Shown one piece after another: positions 54,694 through 59,491 of a stretch of DNA of 59,491 bases. A program made the position numbers and the translations under genes. The notes beneath the pieces are model-generated. The model had not been told where the DNA came from, searched no databases, and was given only the letters and a program-made list of their open reading frames with translations. How positions within the stretch are numbered: position 1 is the first letter of the stretch; each line of letters starts with the position of its first letter. This DNA comes from Haematobacter genomosp. 1 (GTDB taxonomy: Bacteria; Pseudomonadota; Alphaproteobacteria; Rhodobacterales; Rhodobacteraceae), in assembly GCF_002196855.1 (NCBI RefSeq), contig NZ_NIPW01000017.1, forward strand, positions 1 through 59,491, read 5' to 3'.

Positions 54694-55357
54694 GGCTTCA
54701 TCCCTTCTTCTGGCCCTCTGCGTCCTTGCCGCGTTCGCTCCGGCCGGCGCGAACGCAGAGGGCTTTGTCTTTCGGGTGGCGCTGGACGGCCAACTGGCCA
54801 CGGTGTCATCCGATACTGGCTTCATGCGCCAGTTCGGCGCCGAGAAGCCGGAGCGGCTCTTCCTCTTTTCAACACCGCGGGATGATGGTGACACTGGTGC
54901 CAGTGACGCCGCGCCTCGGCCCGCCTCCGCCAGCCCCGAGATCCTGCAAGGCATCGAAGACACCGCCTTGCGCTATGGTGGCCATGACGCGCTGAGGCGG
55001 GCGGGCCTTTCTGTCACCGACTGGGCACTTTTCTACCGGGCCAATATCGAGGTCGAGAGCGCCTATAACCCGGCGGCCCTGAGCCATGCCGGTGCAATCG
55101 GCCTTGGCCAGCTGATGCCCGATACCGCCAGCTTTCTCGGGGTCGATCCGAATGACTGGCGGCAGAATCTCGACGGATCGGCCCGTTATCTCCTCCTGAT
55201 GCTCGAGACCTTCGGCACGCCGGAGCTGGCGCTAGCCGCCTATAACGCCGGACCCGAGGCCGTCAGCCGCCACGGCGGCATCCCCCCCTATGTTGAGACC
55301 CAGGGCCATGTGGCCCGTGTGCAGGCCGTTTATGCGCGGCTGAAAGGAACGAGTTGA
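54586..55357 (+). CDS. VirB1-like lytic transglycosylase
   Basis: About 256 residues if TTG 54586 is used; no ATG fits, so the start is uncertain. Signal peptide (SSLLLALCVLAAFAPAGANA), linker, then an SLT domain: VESAYNPAALSHAGAIGLGQLMP (catalytic Glu in EVES), and ELALAAYNAGPEAV. Opens peptidoglycan for assembly of the secretion channel. Its TGA overlaps the virB2 ATG. Confidence 0.85.
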
Positions 55358-55644
55358 TGAAGTCCCCTTCCGTCACGGCCGTCATGACGATGGCCTTTGT
55401 GGTGCTCGCAGGTCCTGCGCTAGCACAGAGTATCGACCTCTCGCCGGTGCAGACACTGCTGCAAGGCATCGTTGATGCGATCACCGGTCCCTTGGGCATC
55501 GTGATCGGCACGCTGGCGCTGATCGGTGTCTTCTTGTCCTGGCTCTTCGGGATTCTCGACTTCCGCCAGGCGCTCTGGGTGCTGGTGGCTATCGCTGGCA
55601 TCGCCGCCGCGCCGACCATTGTTGCCGCGATCTGGACCACCTGA
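55357..55644 (+). CDS. virB2: VirB2/TrbC-like pilin
   Basis: 95 residues: signal peptide ending ALAQ, then two hydrophobic helices (LLQGIVDAITGPLGIVIGTLALIGVFLSW region and ALWVLVAIAGIAAAPTIV). Major subunit of the conjugative pilus. ATG 55357 overlaps the previous stop (TGATG). Length and order are those of VirB2. Confidence 0.9.
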   Translation: MKSPSVTAVMTMAFVVLAGPALAQSIDLSPVQTLLQGIVDAITGPLGIVIGTLALIGVFLSWLFGILDFRQALWVLVAIAGIAAAPTIVAAIWTT

Positions 55645-55656
55645 GGTCTGAGGGTC

Positions 55657-55935
55657 ATGGCGGAACAGTCGCGCGTCTTCATCGGCCTCTTGCGGCCCCC
55701 CAAGCTGATGGGGCTGCCGATCATGTATGCCATGGTCTGGCTCTTTGGATCGTCGATGCTGTTCCTCTGGGTCCAGAGCTGGATCATCGTCGTGGCGGCT
55801 GGGATTGCCTGGCCCCTGCTGTGGAAGGCTGCGGATTGGGATCCGAACTTCCTCGACGTGCTGGTGATCACGCTGCAGGAAACCCCGCCGACGCGGAATC
55901 GCAAGCATCATGGGGGAGACAGCTATGCCCCGTGA
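55657..55935 (+). CDS. virB3: VirB3-like inner-membrane protein
   Basis: 92 residues with one or two helices (GLPIMYAMVWLFGSSMLFLWV and IIVVAAGIAWPLLW) and the DPNFLDVL motif typical of VirB3/TrbD. Couples VirB4 to the channel. Its end overlaps the virB4 start by 11 bases. Confidence 0.9.
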   Translation: MAEQSRVFIGLLRPPKLMGLPIMYAMVWLFGSSMLFLWVQSWIIVVAAGIAWPLLWKAADWDPNFLDVLVITLQETPPTRNRKHHGGDSYAP

Positions 55936-58315
55936 TGCCGAGACCAAAGCAATAGATAGCGCCGATCTCGCACTCGACCCGATCTCGGCGCTGCCGGAAT
56001 GGGCCGGGAAGGAAAAGCGGCTCGCACACATGCTGCCCTATGTCAGCCTAGTCGCCGGCAACACGATCCGTACCCGGGGCAACGAGTTGATGCAATGCAT
56101 CCGCCTTGAGGGGGTGAACAGCACCACGTCTGAGGATAGCCATCTCGACCGGATCGGGGCACTGCTTGCGGGTGTGGTGGCGCAGGTCGGGACGGAGTTC
56201 TCCTTCTATCTGCACAAGGTGTCAAAAGCGGTGGACACGCGGCTGCCACCGATCCCGGGTGATGGGTTTGAAGCGGCAGTCGACGCCCGCTGGCAGGCAC
56301 AGCTTGCGAAGAGTGGGCTGCGCGACAAGACCCTCACGCTTTCGATCCTGAAACGCCCAGACCCTGGCAGCCGGATCCCCTTCGTTGCGGCGGCCTCCCG
56401 CGCCCGGCTGGCCGCTGACACTGTGCGGCGCCTGCGCAAGCTCGATGAGGTGGTGGGCTTCATGCTCTCGAGCTTCTCCGATCTGAAGCCGCGCCTGCTG
56501 ACGGCCGAGAGCGGCGAGTTGCTGGGCTTCCTCGGCAGCCTGAACACGGGCGAGGAGCACCCTCTCTTCCCGGCCTCGCGCCTCGGCATCCTCGCCGAGG
56601 ACGTGGCCAACACGCGCGTGACCTTCCGCAGCGCAGAGATCCATCTGACTGATGGCGCCGTGGGCGACAAGTTCGGCACGATCTTTGCCGTCAAAAACTA
56701 CCCGGCCAAAACCGACAGCCTGATGCTCGATGAGTTGAACCTGCCGGTCGATATGGTGGTCACCCATTCCTTCGTGCCGATCAATTCGAACATCATGGCC
56801 GGTCGGATCAAACGCCAGCTTCGGCTGATGCAGGCCGCCAATGATGGCGCGGTCAGTCTGGCCCAGGAGCTGGAACTGGCGCAGGACGATCTGGAATCGA
56901 AGCGGCTGATCTTCGGCGAACACCATATGACCGTGGCGGTCTATGCGCGCACCCGCGCCCATCTCGAGGATATCTGCGCCGAGATCCGCAATATTTCCGC
57001 CAGTTCCGGCATCAACCTGATCTCGGAGGGCTTCGGATCACGCGCGCATTACATGGCGCAACATCCGGGGAACACGGGCGCACGGAGCCGCAAGGCGGCA
57101 ATCACCAACCACAATTTCGCGGATCTCGCGACCTTCCACCGCACCCCTCTTGGGAAGACCGGTGAGGAACTGCCCTGGGGCGTGCCGATCACGCTGTTTC
57201 CGACACCAGAGCGCAGCGGCTTCCGTTTCAGTTTCCATGAACAGGGCTCGCCGCTGAAGGAACCGACCGGCGGCCACACCCTGATCCTCGGGCGTCCCGG
57301 TTCCGGGAAGTCGGTGCTGGCCGCCTTTCTCATGACCATGGCCCGGCGGGCCGGTGCACGGCTCTTCATCTTCGACTACCGCGCCGGGATGGAAATGGCT
57401 GTTCGCGCCCTTGGCGGCAGCTACGCCACGGTCCGTGCAGGAAAGCCCACCGGACTGAACCCGCTTCAGACCGAGATCGACAATCGCGGCCAGGCCTGGC
57501 TGGCCGACTGGCTTGCCACGCTCCTTGAGCGCCGCGACCGACCGCTGACGCCGGTGCAGACCAACCGTCTGCAGGAGGTTGTGCGCCAGAATGCTGGCGC
57601 CGATCACGCGGGACTTCGCAACTGGTCAGATTTCGCCTCACTGCTGGTCTCGACCGATGATGACGGCGATCTCTTCGAGCGGATGCAGGAATGGACCGAG
57701 ACCGGCCGCTATGGCTGGATCTTCGGGGCCAACCCGCAAGACGGCTTTTCGCTCGGCGGCGAGGTTTCCGGCTTCGACCTGACCGGTATTCTCGATTCCG
57801 AGAGTGAGCGCGAGCGGATGGCCGTGCTCTCTTACCTCTTCCGCCGGGTCGAGCGGGTGATTGAGGATCGACGCCCTACGGTGATCCTGATCGACGAGGC
57901 CTGGAAAGCGCTCGACAATGGCTACTTCGCGGATCGGCTGAGCAACTGGCTGGTCACCGCCCGCAAACAGAACGCGGTCGTTGTGATGATGACCCAATAC
58001 GCGAGCCAACTCGAGCGCACGCGCACCGGCAAGACCATTGTCGAGGCGGTGCCGACACAGATCCTGCTGCCAAACATCCGCGCCAGCGCGGCCGATTACG
58101 CGATGCTCGGTCTCAGCGAGAAGGAACTCGATGTCCTTCTGGGTGTGGGTACCGCATCGCGCCTAGCGCTGGTGCGCGACGACCGAGGCTCGGTTGTCAT
58201 CGATGCCGATCTCTCAGCCCTCGGCCCTCTCGTGACCGTCCTTGGCGGGATGGAGAAGGGCGAGCAACTCGTGGGGGCGGATTACCGCGACCGCCCTGAT
58301 TTCTGGAAGGTGTAG
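55925..58315 (+). CDS. virB4: VirB4 ATPase of the type IV secretion system
   Basis: 796 residues. N-terminal VirB4 domain (PYVSLVAGNTIRTRGNELMQ), Walker A GRPGSGKS near residue 460, Walker B VILIDEAWKAL near 658, and QNAVVVMMTQYASQLE. Powers pilus assembly and substrate transfer. ATG 55925 has GGGGGAGA. Complete and intact. Confidence 0.95.
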   Translation: MPRDAETKAIDSADLALDPISALPEWAGKEKRLAHMLPYVSLVAGNTIRTRGNELMQCIRLEGVNSTTSEDSHLDRIGALLAGVVAQVGTEFSFYLHKVSKAVDTRLPPIPGDGFEAAVDARWQAQLAKSGLRDKTLTLSILKRPDPGSRIPFVAAASRARLAADTVRRLRKLDEVVGFMLSSFSDLKPRLLTAESGELLGFLGSLNTGEEHPLFPASRLGILAEDVANTRVTFRSAEIHLTDGAVGDKFGTIFAVKNYPAKTDSLMLDELNLPVDMVVTHSFVPINSNIMAGRIKRQLRLMQAANDGAVSLAQELELAQDDLESKRLIFGEHHMTVAVYARTRAHLEDICAEIRNISASSGINLISEGFGSRAHYMAQHPGNTGARSRKAAITNHNFADLATFHRTPLGKTGEELPWGVPITLFPTPERSGFRFSFHEQGSPLKEPTGGHTLILGRPGSGKSVLAAFLMTMARRAGARLFIFDYRAGMEMAVRALGGSYATVRAGKPTGLNPLQTEIDNRGQAWLADWLATLLERRDRPLTPVQTNRLQEVVRQNAGADHAGLRNWSDFASLLVSTDDDGDLFERMQEWTETGRYGWIFGANPQDGFSLGGEVSGFDLTGILDSESERERMAVLSYLFRRVERVIEDRRPTVILIDEAWKALDNGYFADRLSNWLVTARKQNAVVVMMTQYASQLERTRTGKTIVEAVPTQILLPNIRASAADYAMLGLSEKELDVLLGVGTASRLALVRDDRGSVVIDADLSALGPLVTVLGGMEKGEQLVGADYRDRPDFWKV

Positions 58316-58319
58316 TGTG

Positions 58320-58529
58320 ATGTCTCGTGTAAATGGTGCCCGGCTTATCCATCTTCCTGTCCTCGGCAGTCTCCTGCTCCTTGCCGCTTGTGCAAGCGGG
58401 CAGGCCCCACGGGCCAATTGCTTCAGTTTCGCCGAGCGTCCCTCCGGCGTCACGGTCTCGACCATGGGCGGCGAGGTCTCGCGAGCGGCAGACCCCTGCG
58501 CCTTCACCCTGATTGGCGTGGCGGACTGA
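58320..58529 (+). CDS. Small lipoprotein (VirB7-like position)
   Basis: 69 residues. Signal peptide with lipobox LLLLAAC, then a short mature chain with two further Cys (NCFSFAER, DPCAFTL). Between virB4 and the next gene it probably anchors the outer-membrane part of the channel, like VirB7. Its ATG 58320 is four bases after the virB4 stop. The homology is positional. Confidence 0.7.
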   Translation: MSRVNGARLIHLPVLGSLLLLAACASGQAPRANCFSFAERPSGVTVSTMGGEVSRAADPCAFTLIGVAD

Positions 58530-58533
58530 CGGT

Positions 58534-59491
58534 ATGGCCCGGATTCTGGCACCGATCCTGCCACAGGTCCTCATTGGGATTTCGCTGGCGCAGCCCTTGG
58601 GCGCACAAGGCGTGCCGACCTTTGACGCTCAGGGCTTTGCCAGGACAGCAGCGACGATTGCGCAACGGGATCTGGACATCGCGTTGCAACGGGATCGGCT
58701 GAGCCGCGAAGAGGAGCTGGCCGAGATCGAGCGCCAGCAACTGGCCTCACTTGAGAGCATCCTTGGCGCAATGACCACCGGAGCAAGCGCGTCCGTCGGT
58801 GCAACAGTGGCTGCACTGGAAGCCGGGAATGGGGGAGAGACGGCAGCAGCAGTCGTCTACGCTCCAGATGACGGGAACCCGGCCGCCACCCGCCTGTTCG
58901 GCGATGCCCGCGAAACGGTTGAAGAACTGATCATCCGCGGGGCCCGCGACACCTATTCTCTTTCCGGCGTGTCGCGCGCAGGGTTGACGCCGGTGCAATG
59001 GCGCTGCCTCCTGCAGGCGTTGATCTGGCAGGAAAGCCGCTTCCAGATCGGTGCCCAGTCCGGCGTCGGGGCCTTTGGTCTGACGCAAATCATGCCCGGC
59101 ACAGCCGGCGATCTCGGCATCTACCCGGCCTACTACGACGACCCCTATCTGCAGGTGACCGGCGGCGCACGCTATCTCGCGCAGATGCTCGGCATGTTCG
59201 ATGGCAACATCATCCATGCGCTTGCCGCCTACAACGCTGGCCCGGGCCGGGTGCAGCAATACAGTGGTGTGCCGCCCTTTGCCGAGACCCAGAACTACGT
59301 CGTGGTCATCCCGGCGCAATACAATCGTTATCTGGCAATGGTGGGCGGGCCCGATGCGCTCGGCATCATCGATCCCGTGCTGCTGGCCAATGCGAGCTTC
59401 AGCCTCTCGGCGCATGGATCCGGCGTCTATGGCGACTATTCCATGGTGTCGGTTCAAGTCGCAGCGCAGCGCTTACATGACATAATTATCG
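58534..59491 (+). CDS. VirB5-like N-terminus fused to a lytic transglycosylase (3' end off window)
   Basis: 319 codons visible, still open. Signal peptide (QVLIGISLAQPLGAQG), then VPTFDAQGFARTAATIAQRD and an acidic coiled coil (LSREEELAEIERQQLASLESIL) as in VirB5/TrbJ pilus-tip proteins. From ~residue 130 an SLT domain appears: LQALIWQESRFQIGAQSGVG (catalytic Glu), AFGLTQIMPGTAGDL, ALAAYNAGPGRVQQY. It would combine tip/adhesin and wall-opening activities. It is the second transglycosylase in the operon. Confidence 0.8.
   Translation, partial: MARILAPILPQVLIGISLAQPLGAQGVPTFDAQGFARTAATIAQRDLDIALQRDRLSREEELAEIERQQLASLESILGAMTTGASASVGATVAALEAGNGGETAAAVVYAPDDGNPAATRLFGDARETVEELIIRGARDTYSLSGVSRAGLTPVQWRCLLQALIWQESRFQIGAQSGVGAFGLTQIMPGTAGDLGIYPAYYDDPYLQVTGGARYLAQMLGMFDGNIIHALAAYNAGPGRVQQYSGVPPFAETQNYVVVIPAQYNRYLAMVGGPDALGIIDPVLLANASFSLSAHGSGVYGDYSMVSVQVAAQRLHDIII

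Overview
The window reads as a piece of a large, mobile, GC-rich plasmid (or plasmid-derived replicon) of an alphaproteobacterium, most likely a member of the Rhodobacteraceae (Paracoccus/Roseobacter type). The evidence is a complete repABC operon with a candidate antisense RNA and parS-like palindromes, three exact BioR boxes and a GAAC-N7-GAAC LexA box (both alphaproteobacterial signatures), a plasmid tyrosine recombinase-DUF1403-ScpB module, and the first part of a VirB-type conjugation system. No tRNA, rRNA or CRISPR array was seen.

Layout. 1-8.1 kb is a copper region: a copper-exporting ATPase running off the left edge, a CopZ-like chaperone and a second Cu/Ag ATPase, then an opposing operon of a small secreted protein, a Tat-exported multicopper oxidase and two c-type cytochromes. 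8.1-13 kb carries an Lrp/AsnC regulator, transposase stumps, a group III truncated hemoglobin, a VIT-family metal transporter, a P1B-4 type metal ATPase and a universal stress protein. 13-13.7 kb is transposase debris with strong inverted repeats.

13.7-29 kb is the most striking part: a proteostasis and heat-tolerance island related to the transmissible locus of stress tolerance. On the + strand lie three Hsp20 genes, psiE and an HtpX-type protease. Divergently, marR, ftsH and clpK are followed by a fused HPF/sigma-like regulator, hdeD, a two-helix membrane protein, an NDUFS4-like protein, a bacterioferritin-like protein that lacks the usual heme ligand, a rhomboid protease, a membrane-anchored Clp-fold protease, trxC and a truncated kefB. 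The predicted functions fit together: holdases and a disaggregase rescue proteins, membrane proteases clear damage, and thioredoxin, ferritin and the antiporter handle redox, iron and pH stress.

29-31 kb holds an SNF2 helicase stump and a decayed IS256-family element. 31-33.2 kb is biotin synthesis and uptake (bioB, bioY, bioR). 33.2-36.2 kb is an SOS mutagenesis cassette (SRAP, imuA, broken imuB, truncated dnaE2). 36.3-41 kb is repABC and a parB pseudogene. 41-44.6 kb has the recombinase, DUF1403, ScpB and an Abi/HEPN protein. 45-48.5 kb has a CYP152-like P450, lspA, a metal-efflux CDF protein and its ArsR regulator. 49-51.7 kb is a PHP-SMC ATPase, a likely defence gene. 52-59.5 kb is the conjugation region: a winged-helix protein, secreted proteins, two lytic transglycosylases, VirB2, VirB3, VirB4 and a lipoprotein, with a shared upstream motif and a candidate structured RNA. 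Many genes are broken at module boundaries, so the plasmid has been assembled by repeated IS-driven rearrangement.
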